Shown piece by piece: positions 29,425 to 44,075 of a stretch of DNA of 64,000 nt (position 1 is its first letter; every line of letters begins with the position of its first letter). Position numbers and translations under genes: made by a program. Where the stretch lies: assembly GCA_031261065.1 (NCBI GenBank), contig JAISKD010000008.1:140490-204489 (forward strand), read 5' to 3'. The notes beneath the pieces are model-generated. The model was not told the origin of the DNA. It searched no databases and saw nothing but the letters and a program-made list of their open reading frames with translations. This DNA is from Mycoplasmataceae bacterium. GTDB lineage: Bacteria; Bacillota_I; Bacilli_A; Mycoplasmatales; Mycoplasmoidaceae.

Positions 29425-32094
29425 ATGAAAAATAAATTCTGAAATAAAAAAAATTATCACGCCCGTGATAATTGCCTCTATGAGTGGAACAATTACCGCT
29501 TCTGCATCTGTATTAACTTCATGTTCTTCTGTAAAACCTGAAGTTAAATATGAACTAAGTTCTAGTTCTACTGTCTTATATGGTGCTACACTTAAAATTA
29601 CAGCAACATACACTGGTGAACATATTAAAGGTGAAGTTTTCCAATGACAAGGTTTTACTGAGGGTGATAACAATGGTATTGACTTTTCTCTATCTGAAGC
29701 AGATGACAAAAGTGTATTAACTATCACCAATAGTAATTCTTTAGATGAAGATAAAATATTCACCAACATAGCCATTGGTTATAATGGTAAAGCAACTAAT
29801 GTTAAACATATCACATGTAAAGAACAATACACCGTTATTACTACAAGCGTTACAGCTCCTACAAGTATAAATTGAGATGAATCATTGGTGATCACTGTTA
29901 GTGCTACACATAACCACAACAATTTTACTTGAAAAAATATAGATAATGATGATAATGTAGAATTCGATCTAAGCAATAGTAGCGGAGTAAATGATGTTTT
30001 AACAATCATTAACAAAAATACCACTAATTCACCAATAATTTTAACCGGTATTAAAGTTTCATCTAATGGAACTGAAAGCACCATTGCTACTATTACTCTA
30101 TATCCACAAGCTACTGCGATTACGTTGGGATATAGTATTCCGGCAGAAACTGGCAATATTACAATTCCTTTTGGCGGACAACTAATTATAACGGCAAATT
30201 CTTCTAATCTTGTTGGTAATTGTGATTGATATAAACCAGGAAATGGCAACGGTATTACATATGCGGTAACCGGAAGTAACCACGAAATTCTTACCATTAC
30301 TAACTACAAATCTGGCACTGAAGCAGTGCTTCCATCCGATTTGATCCACGTTACTAATAACGGAACAACCGTAAATGTTGAAAATACTATTACCCTACCA
30401 ATTATTGAAATTGAATTGGGATATAGTATTCCAGCTGATGCTGGCAATAATATTACAGTTCCTGTTGGAGGAGAACTAGTTATAACTGCAGGTTCATCTC
30501 ATTATGTTGGTGATTGTGTATGAAATCATCCTGGTAGTGCCAATGGTATTACATATGTTGAAGGTGGTGATAATAACAAAACCCTTACCATTCATAACAA
30601 TAACACCAGTTCTGCAGTAATTCTTCCATCAAACGAAATCGATGTTACTAATAACGGAACAACTGTAACCGTTACGGATACTATTACTCTACCCGAACCA
30701 GTTACTGTAATTAATTTGTCGTGTGACATTGTCCTGGACGATGGCTATATTAAAATCCCACATGGACAAGATTTAGTTATAACCGCGACTTCCACTCATT
30801 TTGTGGGTGATTGTTCATGAACTTATCCCCCCCTGGTAATGGAATTACATATACGGTAGGTGGAACCGATAAAAATACACTTACCATTCACAATGGCAAT
30901 TCCAGTATCAAGAAAGCAATTCCATCTAACGCAATCAGAGTTCTTAATAATGGCACAACCGCAAATTTTACAGAAACTACTATCATACCTCCTGTATGAG
31001 ATGGTGCCACAATAACCGCTAGTGGCGTTACATACAATGTTAATGTTGTTGATGATACCGCCTTTGCTAACTTACTTTGTAGCACGTCTAGTGACTACAC
31101 GTTCCAAATTGTGGGAGGAGGAGAACAAGTTGTGCCAAAAACATTAGTAACTTCGATTGCTTTTATATATGATGGGTTATTAACGTCTATAGTCGATAAT
31201 TTTCTCAGTGGTTGCACGTCACTGAATTGCGATATAATTATTCCTACAACGTGTTTAGCGATAGGACATAATTTCTTATATGGAGGAGAAAACTTCAACG
31301 GTAATGTAGTTCTTCCTTCTAGTTTAACATCTATAGGCGTTGCCTTTCTTAGGGGTTGTCCATTTTTTAATTCCGATATAACCATTCCAACATCCTGTTT
31401 GACGATAGATGATGAATTTTTATATGGAGCAGAAAGATTTAATGGGAATGTAACACTTCCTTCAAGTATGACCAATATTGGCCAAGATTTTATGTATGGA
31501 TGTAAAGCATTCAATAAACCCATTTCTATTCCGGGCATTTATCAAATTAGGTCACGTTTCATGAAAGGTTGTGATACTTTCAATAGTACAATCACCCTTA
31601 ATACAGGCACGCATGAAATTGGTATGCAATTTCTAATGCCTATTGGTGCAAACACCTCTTTCAACCAACCTATAGTTATTCCAAACACTGTAACCACAAT
31701 TCGAGATAATTTTTTAAGTGGTTGCACACTTTTCAACCAACCTATAACCTTGTCTAATACTCTAACTCATATACAGCACAGCTTTCTTTATGGTTGTACT
31801 GCCTTTGATCAAGATATAACCATACCGAATGGCATGGTATCAATCGCCTCAGATAGCTCAGGAAGAGGCTTTTTACAGAATTGTGATAGTATGACTCATA
31901 CCGTTGACTTCGGTTCTAATAGTGATGGCATATTCGGCGGTGCATATAAGCAATATCACATGTCATCAACCAACCAAAGTGCTAGTTGCGTCACGTCTGG
32001 TATAAAAATCACAGGCACTTATGCATATGAAATCCATCTAGCCCTTCCTGATAGCGCCACTTCTGTTCCTTGCAGAAAACTCGTTGAAGTCTAA
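29425..32094 (+). CDS. Ig-like/LRR surface protein, paralogue 2, OFF at two tracts
   Basis: The protein parallels paralogue 1, with one extra Ig-like module. From ATG 29425 the frame is thrown off by A8 at 29446-29453 (paralogue 1 has A7) and ends after 40 residues. The correct frame continues until C7 at 30827-30833, where it is lost again; C8 would restore it and keep the module length of paralogue 1. With A7 and C8 the gene encodes 889 residues ending at TAA 32092. The Cys after TASASVLTS is the lipoprotein site. Two independent off states make spontaneous expression of the full protein rarer than for paralogue 1, or mean the gene is now decaying. Confidence 0.75.
29446..29453. repeat. A8 tract near the start of paralogue 2
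   Basis: Eight As where paralogue 1 has seven. Removing one A restores the signal-peptide frame (NKKIITPVII). Confidence 0.8.
30827..30833. repeat. C7 tract at the second frame break of paralogue 2
   Basis: Seven Cs in the last Ig-like module. Eight Cs join WTYPPPGNGITYTVGG in frame, matching WTKPDDGDGITYV in paralogue 1 in length. Confidence 0.8.
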
Positions 32095-32171
32095 GTGCCC
32101 CTTATAAAACCACCAAATTTTATAAGGAATGTTTATAACAGTCATTTAATCATTCTTATAATATATATTAA

Positions 32172-32660
32172 ATGGCAGTTACTAAAAGACAAGATGCTTT
32201 ATCATGAGACGAGTACTTTATGAGTCTAGCTATTATAGCATCTAAACGAAGTGCCGACCCTTCTACACAAGTGGGTTGTGTAATAGTTAGACCTAATAAT
32301 AAAATTGTTTCATTCGGATACAATGGTTTTCCTCGTGGAGCTAAAGACGGAGACTTCCCTTGAGAAAGAGAAGGCGAATGAATCAATACTAAATACCCTT
32401 ATGTTGTACATGATGCAATAAATGCAATATTAAATGCTTCTGGGGCTGATCTAACTGGTTGTAAGATGTATGCTAATATGTATCCATGTAATGACTGTGC
32501 AAAAGCTTTAGCACAAGCTGGTATAGCTGAAATTATTTATCTTGAGAATAAACATCCTGAAGATAAGATATACCAAGCTGCTGCTAAATTAATGGAAATA
32601 TTAGGCATTAAATGTAGAAAATATGAACCAACAGGCAAAAAAATCATAGTTGAAGTTTAA
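32172..32660 (+). CDS. dCMP deaminase family protein with altered HAE motif, 162 aa
   Basis: The fold is clear: KRSADPSTQVGCVIV, FGYNGFPRGAKDGDFPWERE, then KYPYVVHDAINAILNA and YPCNDCAKALAQAGIAEIIY. The zinc ligands H80 and the two Cys of CNDC (near 105-108) are present. The usual catalytic HAE reads HDA (codons CAT GAT GCA), so the proton-shuttling glutamate is missing. The protein would otherwise make dUMP for ThyA. It may be inactive, regulatory, or use the neighbouring Asp. TATAAT lies nine bases before ATG. Two tandem surface genes lie upstream, with remnants of this gene's start between them. Confidence 0.85.
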
Positions 32661-32695
32661 TATCTTATAATATATTTATATATTAGAGGTAAATT

Positions 32696-33577
32696 ATGGC
32701 AAACATGGAATTAATAAAAAAACTTAGAGATATGACACAAGCTGGTGTTATGGACGCTAAGAAAGCTTTAGAAGCAAATAACGACGATATTGAAGCAGCA
32801 GTTCAATGATTAAGAGAAAAAGGAATAGCTAAAGCTGCTAAAAAAGCTTCTGCTGTTGCAACCGAAGGAATAGCTAAAGTTATTATTCAAGATGATGCTG
32901 CAATCATTTGTGAAGTTAACTGTCAAACAGATTTCGTTGCTGCTAATGAATTATTTTCTGATTTAGTAGACCAAATAGCTTTAACACTATTAGAAGCTAA
33001 AGAATATGATATTGAAAAAGCAAAACAATTAAAACTTTCTTCTAATGAAACAATTGAATCAGCTTGTTTATCATTAACAGGAACTCTTGGTGAAAAAATT
33101 GAACTTCGTAGATTTGAAATTTTAGTAAAAGATCCTAAGCATAACTTTGCTATGTACCAACACACAAACAGAAAAATAGCTGTTTTATTAAAGATTAGTA
33201 ATAAAGTGTCTGATCAAGTAGGAAAAGACATAGCTATGCACGCTGCTGCTATGGCTCCTAAATTCTTAAACAAGGAATCTGTTGATGCTGACTGATTAGC
33301 CAATGAAACAAACATCTTAAAGGAACAAACATTAGCTGAAGGTAAACCTAAAGAATTCGCCGATAAAATCGTTATTGGTCGTGTTAATAAGTTATTATCT
33401 GAAGTTACTTTAGTAAATCAACCATTCGTAAAGGATCCATCAAAGACTGTAGAAAAATATATTAAAGAAAACAATGCAGAGTTATTAACATACGTTCGTT
33501 ACGAAGTTGGAGAAGGTATTGAGAAACAAGTAGTTGATTTTGCAGCAGAAGTTGCTGCTCAAATGGCTAATAAGTAA
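32696..33577 (+). CDS. tsf: Translation elongation factor Ts, 293 aa
   Basis: LIKKLRDMTQAGVMDAKKAL is the TDVGIM-type signature (here TQAGVM), followed by CEVNCQTDFVAANE, the second conserved block. EF-Ts recycles EF-Tu by releasing GDP. Length is typical. An AGAGG Shine-Dalgarno site lies upstream of ATG, and TATAAT lies between dcd and this gene. It starts a tight cluster with frr, cdsA and mnmA. Two TGA Trp codons. Confidence 0.97.
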
Positions 33578-33582
33578 TCTAT

Positions 33583-34133
33583 ATGGAGTGAAACGAAATT
33601 AAAGAAGAATTTTGTTTAGAAGCTGATGATGTTATATCTTGACTCAATAATGAGTACGATAAACTTCGATGCGGTAGAGTTAACCCCAAAATATTTGATT
33701 CAATCAAGGTAGATGCTTATGGTGAATTAACTAGTTTAAACCAGATTGCTAATGTTCAAGTTAGTGATGCTCGTAGTATTATCATTAAGCCTTACGACAG
33801 AACATTAATCAAAGAAATTAACACAGCATTAGTTTCTTCTAATATGGGCGTTAATCCACAAGTTAACCCAGATAATATCAGAATTAACTTTCCTGCTCCT
33901 ACTGAAGATAGCAGAAAGCAAAATGTTAAAAAAGCTAAAGAAATTCTTGAACAATGTAAAACAAAAATAAAAAACATCCGTCAAGATTGTAAGAAGATGT
34001 ATGAAAAACTTGAAGGAATAAGTGAAGATGTTATTCATGGTTTTAATGATGAATTAGATAAGATCACAAAAAAATATAACCTTGAAGTTGAAAGTATTTT
34101 CGAACACAAACAAGTAGAACTGCTTAAAATATA

Positions 34134-34134
<1 letters not shown>
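33583..34134 (+). CDS. frr: Ribosome recycling factor, 183 aa
   Basis: LRCGRVNPKIFDSIKVDAYG, then INFPAPTEDSRKQNVKKAKE, match the two core blocks of RRF (RxGRAxPxLLD and xPxLTxERRxxxxK). It splits the post-termination ribosome with EF-G. The start MEWNEI includes a TGA Trp. It begins five bases after tsf, and its stop overlaps the next start by one base (TAATG). Confidence 0.95.
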
Positions 34135-36373
<2,239 letters not shown>

Positions 36374-36425
36374 ATATTAACGAAACACGCATATTTTTTG
36401 ATTATTTATTGTAATATATAAGTAT

Positions 36426-39400
36426 ATGCCAAAATTTTCAGAAGGTATAAAGATGGCTGACGTTGTTAACACAGCCAACCGAGAAAAAGCAAAAGAATAT
36501 CTTCAAATATTTCAAACAAGGCTAATTTTAAACGCGACAGCTTCGCCCTTATTTAAGACTAAACTTATTGATTCTACAAATAACGGAATATACGATTTAT
36601 CTACACTTAATTCTCCTGTTCCAGGTCTTTCATTACTTCAAGCAATTCTTTTTGGAAATCTTGTTGAATATAACCCTAACATTCCTGAAGATGCTAAGAC
36701 AATAAGAATTCTTAAAAATTTATTCCTTGCAAACACTTCTTACAAAAAAGAATCTGGAAGTAATGCAACATATGTTGGATGACCTTTTTGTTTTGGTACA
36801 AATGCTCCTATTTTACCACCTCAACCTAAGGAAGATGGCAGTTTACCAACAGAAGAAGAATATACTGCTGAATATTCTACAAAAACATTCTGTGGACCAT
36901 TACTACTTTGAAAGATAAAAATTTCAGTTGATGAACACTCAAACATCGTTACTGTACAAATAGCAACAGATGATGAAGGAAAACCTTTGATCACATTAAA
37001 CCCTGAAATCATAGTTCGTTCATTAGTTCAACACAAAAACTTAAACATATCTCCAGAATTAAAAATTGATTTCGATGCTAGCAACTTACAAAAATTTGTT
37101 GATTCAATAGTTGCATCATATTCACAAACTGGTTTCCAAATTACAGTTGAAGAACAAAATAGATTAGTTGAAATTCTATCTAATTTTGCTTACACACAAT
37201 ATCAATACATTGACACTTTACAAATAGCTCCTCAATTAAATGGACAAGACTTTTTATTAATTGAAAATGCAGTTATCGGTTTCTATAAACAATCATCAGC
37301 CAGTGGTTCATTATTCTTCGACTATAACAAAATGCTTGAAACTGATGGTCCAGATTACATGAGTGATTTACATAACCACATTACAGATACACTTAAACTA
37401 TCTAAATTAGAAGGAACAGAGTTCCCTGAAGGTTTTGTTAAAGAAATCATCCCTCTAGACTACTCACAAAAGAATGCTGCAAGAATTTCAATTAACTCTT
37501 CGCTTGTTGTTCAAGGACCTCCAGGTACTGGTAAATCACAAACAATTTCTAATATTATTGCCAACTACATGTATTTATGCAGATCATGTTTATTCGTTAC
37601 AGAAAAGAAAACAGCAGCCGGTGTTGTTTATAACCGTCTAAACAGATTAAGAGCTTACTGTTTAAAGTTCTATGATGCTGAAGCAGATGCTAATGACTTT
37701 ACAAGACAAGTTAAACTAGGACTAGGAAGAATCCGTCAACTTTACGGTGCTTCAGCTATTACAGATGAAACAATTATTTTAGACCACTCTTCAAGAAGAA
37801 TTGATGAAATCTTTAAAGAACTAAACTCATTCAAACTCGCAATGCACTCTGAGCAAGGAAATAAATTCCCTAAGTTCATTGTTAAGTTCAATGAAGAAAA
37901 AGAAAGCATTTATGCAGGATTAGATTATGTTAGAAACATTATCCCTTCATTTGATAACCAAAGAGACTTCTGGTCATTCATTAAGAAAACTGTTGATGAC
38001 TCTCAAACATTTACAACTTTAACAGGAATAAAGAACTCATTTAATTTAACAGATGATCAATTTGGTAAATTAATGGATTTAGCCATTCTTTATGATGGTA
38101 CATCTGATAACGTTGTAAGAGCTATTCCTTACTATTTAAAACACGGAGAAATCCTTGATGATATAGATGAAATGTACTCTGAGGTTAAACCTAGAAGATA
38201 CAAAAACAATCCTGACTACATAGCTCTTGCTGCTGCTTTTGCAAAGATAGATGAATTCTCAATCTATACATTATGTTTAAAAGAAAAAGACTGATTTAAT
38301 AAGTTCAGCGTTTTCGTACAACAAGAAATTTACACAAAGATTATTGAATTTAACAAAAAGTTCAATGCCGAGAATTTCGATTTCAAAACTGCTCGTGAAC
38401 TTCCAAACGTAATTAACTTCCTTAACCAAAACGCATCTGAAATAATGATGGATGGTCAATCTCCTCAACAAGAACTTAGAGACTTATTTGACGATAAACA
38501 ACGTGATGATTTGATTGCTTGTGAAACAAACTTCATAAAATCTATTATTAAAATTTTAACAGCTAATAGAGATTTATATGATCAATTCAACAGCTTATAT
38601 GCATATATTAATTCAGTTGATGTAGTTCACTCTATTAAATCAATTTTAACAAAATACAATGCTGTTATTTCTCTTTGTTTCCCTGTAATTATTTCATCTC
38701 CTCAAGCTGCATCTCAACTTCTACCAACTAGACGTGGTTTATTTGACCATGTAGTTATCGATGAAGCATCACAATTATCAATTGAAAAGGCAATTCCTAT
38801 TATTTATCGTGGAAAAAGATTCTGTGTTCTTGGAGATAGAAAACAGACACCACCAACTGATATTGAAGAAAATGTTAATATTCAACCAGAAAGTTTGAAA
38901 TCATCAACAACTATCGATGACAAACTTGAATGAGAATTGCTTTCTGGTGTTAAATCACTTATTGACTACGCTATGCAGAAAGTTCAATGTACAACATTAG
39001 ACTACCACTACCGTGCAACTAAGAAAGAATTGATTAACTTCTCAAACAATGTTTTCTATAATGGAAGATTAAACATTTGTGATTCACCATACAAAACAAA
39101 GAATGGATTAAAATTAGTTAATGTTAATGGTAAATATGTTGATGGTATAAATGTAGTGGAAGCTGACACAATTATTGCTCACATAACTCGTTTATGTAAT
39201 ACACCAGACCATGGATCAATAGGTGTTATTACAATCACTCAAGAACAATGCGACTACATTAAAGAAAAATTAATGGCATCACACTCTCGTTATGTTATTA
39301 ATGAATTAACAAAGATAAACCACGAAACAGGTGAAGATATTTCATTATTTGTTAAAACAATTGAAGACGTACAGGGAGAGGAAAGAGATAATATCTTCAT

Positions 39401-40490
39401 TTCAATTGGTTGATCTCGTGGACCTACTGGAAAAGTTAACAACAACTTCGGTGTAATTAAGAAACCTTACGGAGCAAACCACGTTAACGTTGCAATTTCT
39501 CGTTCTAAATATAACATGACTATTCTAAAGTCTTTTGAATCTCACGATATAGATACTGATAATGATGGAGTATTGATCTTGAAAGAATTCCTTGAATATA
39601 CAGAAATTCTTGACAAAGTTAAAGATGTTAATGCTCCTGAGATTGAAAACATGTTTGTTAAATATACAAAGGATACTATTTTATTAAATGCTGACATGTC
39701 TGAAAAGGGTTCAGAATGATTGGCTCGTGAAATTGGTGAAGAACTTGAACCAAAATTACCAAAGAAATACAAATGTGTCTATGGTCACCATGAAGGTAGC
39801 TTTAAAGTTGGTATTACTATTCAAAGCACTACTGACAAATCATACGTTGTCGGAATTATAACTGATGAGTTTGACTTTGATCCAACAATTCCAGGAAAAG
39901 AAAGAGACTTCTATTCTCAAAACTTCTTGGAACTTAAGGGATGAAAATTCATTCGTGTTTCTGCCATCCAATGAGCACAAAAAACAAACAGAGATGTAAT
40001 CATCCGTAATTTGCTTGCTTTCTTAGACTACCAAATCCAACTTCTAGGCAACACAAACAAAGAATTAACTGGTCAAGCTAAAGTAAATACACATTCACTT
40101 AAATTAGAACCAATCCCTGTTACTTTCGGTTTCTTTGAAAAAGACTCAGAGAGAAAAGCACGTCTTGAAAAAGGACAAGATAATGTATTATCTTTAGATT
40201 TAGCAAACGCTAAACCAGTTGATCTAGGTGAAGGTATTGATATTCTTTCTCTTGACAACTTAGATGGAACAGCTCCTGCAGCTGCACCTGCTGTAGCACC
40301 AGTGTCTATCCCTGAAGTATCTGTAGAACCAGCTTCTATTCCTACAGCACCTGCTGTAGCTCCAGCTGCTAAAGCACCAGCTACAACTAAAACTGTTGCA
40401 AAAAAGAAAGTTGCTACTAAGGCTGCACCAAAAAATAAGAAACCAACAACAAAAAAAGTAGTAAAATCAAAGAAAGGAGTAAATAAATAA
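36426..40490 (+). CDS. Giant SF1 (UPF1/DNA2-like) helicase with basic tail, 1354 aa
   Basis: Walker A VQGPPGTGKSQTISN near residue 364, Walker B VVIDEASQLS near 778, motif III LGDRKQTPP, EDVQGEERDNIFIS and HVNVAISRSKYNMTILKS (motif VI) mark a superfamily 1B helicase of the AAA_11/AAA_12 type. The two motor halves are split by a 350-residue helical insertion. After the motor comes a region of about 150 residues (KCVYGHHEGSFKVGITIQS onward) where many homologues carry an endonuclease-like fold. The last 80 residues are Ala/Pro repeats and a Lys-rich histone-H1-like tail. It probably acts in DNA or RNA remodelling. Followed by overlapping small membrane genes. Confidence 0.85.
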
Positions 40491-40864
40491 TGTCAACAGT
40501 CGAATTATTAATTTTAGTTTCCATTCTAATCGGTTTATTTGCAATAAGCGGTTTGCTTTCTATTGTAGTAATTCTTAACTACTACAAAGAAATGAGAAAA
40601 TATCCTCATGAAGTAATTGAAATTTCACATGATGGTTTCGTTTACAAGCTAGGTACAGGAGAAATCCTTTCAGTTTACAAAATTAAAAAACGTATTTTAA
40701 AAGGTTACATATACTATATTGGTACAAAAGATAACATTTTAAAATATGATGATATTTCAGGAAAGATATCGCACGGAACCCATGAATCAGAGATGGATGC
40801 TGACCGTTTCTTACCAGGACCTTACTGAAAAGAACTTAAATTTAAAACACCTACATACAAATAA
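40490..40864 (+). CDS. Membrane-anchored protein, 124 aa
   Basis: One N-terminal membrane helix (STVELLILVSILIGLFAISG LLSIVV) is followed by a soluble domain rich in Tyr, Lys and Ile (YKEMRKYPHEVIEISHDGFV). The start overlaps the stop of the helicase gene by one base, and its stop overlaps the next start likewise, so the three are translationally coupled. No family recognised. Confidence 0.8.
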
Positions 40865-41397
40865 TGAGAAACCAGAAGCAATTTACAAAATCAGTTAGTT
40901 CTTTAAAAATAGAACACAGAACATTATTATTAATGTTAGCTGTTGCCTCAACTTTAACTTGGCTTATTTTCTTCGTAATTGCTTCATTAATCGCAATCTT
41001 ATTTATTGATCACACATATGTTGGTTGATTCATTGATTATGATGAACTTACAAGCAAGTATTCACTTACTGCATGAAGCTGATTATTCATTTCATTTGCT
41101 GGTGTTATCACATTACTTTCAATTTTTGCAGCTGTATGATACTTATTAGATATAAGAGAACACTTAAGAGAGTTAGAATATGCTGATACAAAAAGAAAAC
41201 TTGCTATTGCGAGAGCTGCTGGTAAGATTACATTTAAAAACAGTGCTCTAAACTTTGAAACTGATTCTAAATCTAATAAAATGCGTCAAAAAGTTAAATT
41301 AAGTAAAATAGTTAGAGATTCTAAGGGTAATATCGTTTCACAAAAAAGTACAGGTTCATCTAATTCATTTACAAGCTTCATGAGTACTGAAAACTAA
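40864..41397 (+). CDS. Two-helix membrane protein, 177 aa
   Basis: Two hydrophobic segments (LLLMLAVASTLTWLIFFVIA and SWLFISFAGVITLLSIFAAV) are followed by a basic cytoplasmic tail with RREHLRELEY-like helical charge patterns and a Ser-rich end. It forms an overlapping set with the preceding protein and the giant helicase, which may be tethered to the membrane by them. Six TGA Trp codons. Function unknown. Confidence 0.75.
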
Positions 41398-41421
41398 ACA
41401 GTATAAGTGTATTTATTAAAT

Positions 41422-42303
41422 ATGAAAACCAGCAAAAAGAGTAATAAATACCTTTTATACCTTATTCCTTTTATTCTTGCTATGTCACTTTGTTTGCAAT
41501 TTGCAATAAAGCCTAGCACCTTTTTAACCAACTGGAGTTATTGTGAAACTTCGATCATTGCTCTATGCTTAGGATTGTGCAATTATTTACCTTTTGCATA
41601 TAGAGTTTTAAAAACAAAAGATACAAAATCATTTAGTATTCTTACATTAGAATGCAATTGTACAACAGGATGCTTAGGATTAATAATTATGCTAAGCGGT
41701 TTCTCTTTCTCACTCCTAAATACCCATACACATGGATTATCAAATGCTGAGCTATACATGCGATGAATACCAGACATTATTGCTTCACTAGTGGGTTTAT
41801 CAGCGGCATTATTAGTGTTATTTAAGAAATGATCTAATAAATCTAGTGACACCAGAGTAATTAGGCAAAAATACAATGCAATAATATGAATTCTTATTGT
41901 TTTCTTTGTTATCGCGATAATCGCTATATCAACTGTTTTATATGCAAGAATACATTATTGAAAACCAACATCATCTCATGGTTGAAAGTGACTGTATATT
42001 ATTACAGCTATTTCAGCCTGTATAGCTATAGTTGCAACCATTCCAACAGTGGTTAGAGTAATCTTAACCAAGCACACTTACTCAATAAGTTTGTATTCTA
42101 AAGTATCTCTATTTTTAGCGATGATAATATGAACACTTTTAGATATACAAACACTACAAAAACAACACTTAAGTAACTATTGAATACAGTTAATGTCTGA
42201 TGGTCTTGTTTTCTTATGAACAACAATCATTTTGTTTTATAAAATAAGCAATATTTTATTGGCACGTAAAAGAAATATTACTGAAAAAGAATTATATAAT
42301 TAA
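41422..42303 (+). CDS. PQ-loop-like seven-helix membrane protein, 293 aa
   Basis: About seven hydrophobic segments. Two internal motifs look like paired PQ-loop repeats: NYLPFAYRVLKTKDTKSFSI near residue 55 and ATIPTVVRVILTKHTYSISL near 205, both with a Pro followed by a short basic stretch and T.S.S. PQ-loop proteins (MtN3/SWEET, cystinosin) move sugars or amino acids. The spacing fits two three-helix halves joined by a linker. The ATG 41422 start is chosen over GTG 41407. Many TGA Trp codons. Family call moderate. Confidence 0.6.
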
Positions 42304-42375
42304 ATCACTAAGTAATATTTAAAAGTAGTGTTTTATATATAATATATATAACACAAACGGTATTTAATAAGAAAA

Positions 42376-44073
42376 ATGTCAAAAATAGAATTCATAGCAC
42401 TAGGCGGTTTAGACGAAAAAGATAATAAATGTTTCATTTTAACAATTGATGAAGAGATTTTTGTGATCAATGCAGGTATTTTAGTTCCACCAAATGCTCA
42501 ACTTGGAGTTAAAAAGATTACACCAGACTTTAATTGACTTATTGAAAGAAAAGCAGCTGTTAAAGGAATATTTATAGGACAACCAGAATACGCCAATTTT
42601 GGTAGTTTAGAATTTTTAAACGAATACTTTTCTAATACACCAATATACACAACAGATATCGGTAAAGAAATAATAAGTTCATTTTTTAATTCAAATTCAT
42701 TTGAAGAAGAAAAAAGAGAACTTAAGTTAAATTTCAAAACCGTTGAAGGACTTAAAACTGAAAAAGTAGGTAGTATCGATGTTATTCCTTTTAAAACAAC
42801 AACAACAATCCCTAATACTGTTGGTTTTGTTTTCAAAAATAAAGAAGACTCAGTCATTTATATTGATGACTTTATAATTTCATCAAACAAGGTTTTAGCA
42901 TTCACTAACCAAATTCAACAATTGCCTTCATTAATAAACACACCAAATAAGATATTAATAACTTCTATTGGTAATGTTGATAAAATATCTGGATTTACAG
43001 CTCCATCTCACACAATTAGCCATGATATTGAAAATATAATTGCTGATGCAAAGGGTAAAATAATTTTTGCTACAACAGATTCTGATTTTTATAAGATGTT
43101 TTTCATCATGAAAATGGTTGCACAAAAAGGCAGACCTATTTATTTTTACGATAAACTTGCAGAACAACAAATGAAAACTATGTTTGCGAACAAATATTTT
43201 TCATTTAAAGCACCATTTAAATTCCTTAAGAGTGAAGAATTAGCAACTGCTACTAATGCATTAATAATTGTTACTGCACAAATAAGCAATCTATACCCAT
43301 TACTTACAGATATTATTAATGGTGATGATAACTTAATCAAAATAGAAAAAACTGATTCATTCGTTGTGGGTTCACCTACAATCAATGGTTATGAAAAATA
43401 TCATGCTGAATTGTTTGATGATGCAAATGAAGCGGACATAGAGAACATTGTTGACTTAGGTAAGAAAGTTAGCCAAATTAAAGCTGGTAATGAAGATCAT
43501 AAGTTCTTAATAACAACTGTTAAGCCAAACTACATCATTCCTGTTGGTGGTTTATACATGGATTTTGTTAATTATAAAAATGTTGCTTCTTTATCAACAA
43601 ACAGAGAGAGCGTAATATTCGCTGATAATGGACAAAAAATAAGATTTGATAATGGTAATTTACAACGTTCATCAAAAGAAGACTTCATTCATCTTGAACC
43701 TCAATTCATTGGTAGCCATGGTGTTGCTGATTCTGGCGCTTCTTCTATGTTCGAAAGAGAACAAATGAAAAACAATGGAGCATTAGTTGTATCGTTAATG
43801 ATTGGCAAACAAACAAAAACAATAAGTAAATATAATTTTGACCAAGTAGGAATTGTAAATATGGATGATGCAACAATAGCGGCAACTAATGAAATTAATA
43901 AAGAAATAGTAGAAGACCTTAACAAGTTATTAGCGGCTAGCCCAACCGGAGAAAACATCGATTTGAAAGAATTCAAAAACATAATCAAGAAAATATCTCA
44001 GAAAAAGTATGAAAAGAAATTTGATAAAAAGCCTTTAGTTTTATCAACAATAATATTTTCTAAAGGAAATTAA
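42376..44073 (+). CDS. Degenerate RNase J-type protein lacking catalytic motif, 565 aa
   Basis: The overall layout follows RNase J: start IEFIALGGLDEKDNKCFILT, a beta-CASP part with GFTAPSHTISHD (matching G..SGH...) and a C-terminal domain with PVGGLYMDFVNY and LIIVTAQ. The metallo-beta-lactamase motif HxHxDH is absent: the position near residue 65 reads IFIGQPEYANFGSLEFL. It cannot bind two zinc ions the normal way, so it is probably a non-catalytic partner, like the RNase J2 role in J1/J2 pairs. It starts 72 bases after the membrane protein; the degenerate FtsK gene begins two bases downstream. Confidence 0.8.
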
Positions 44074-44075
44074 AT

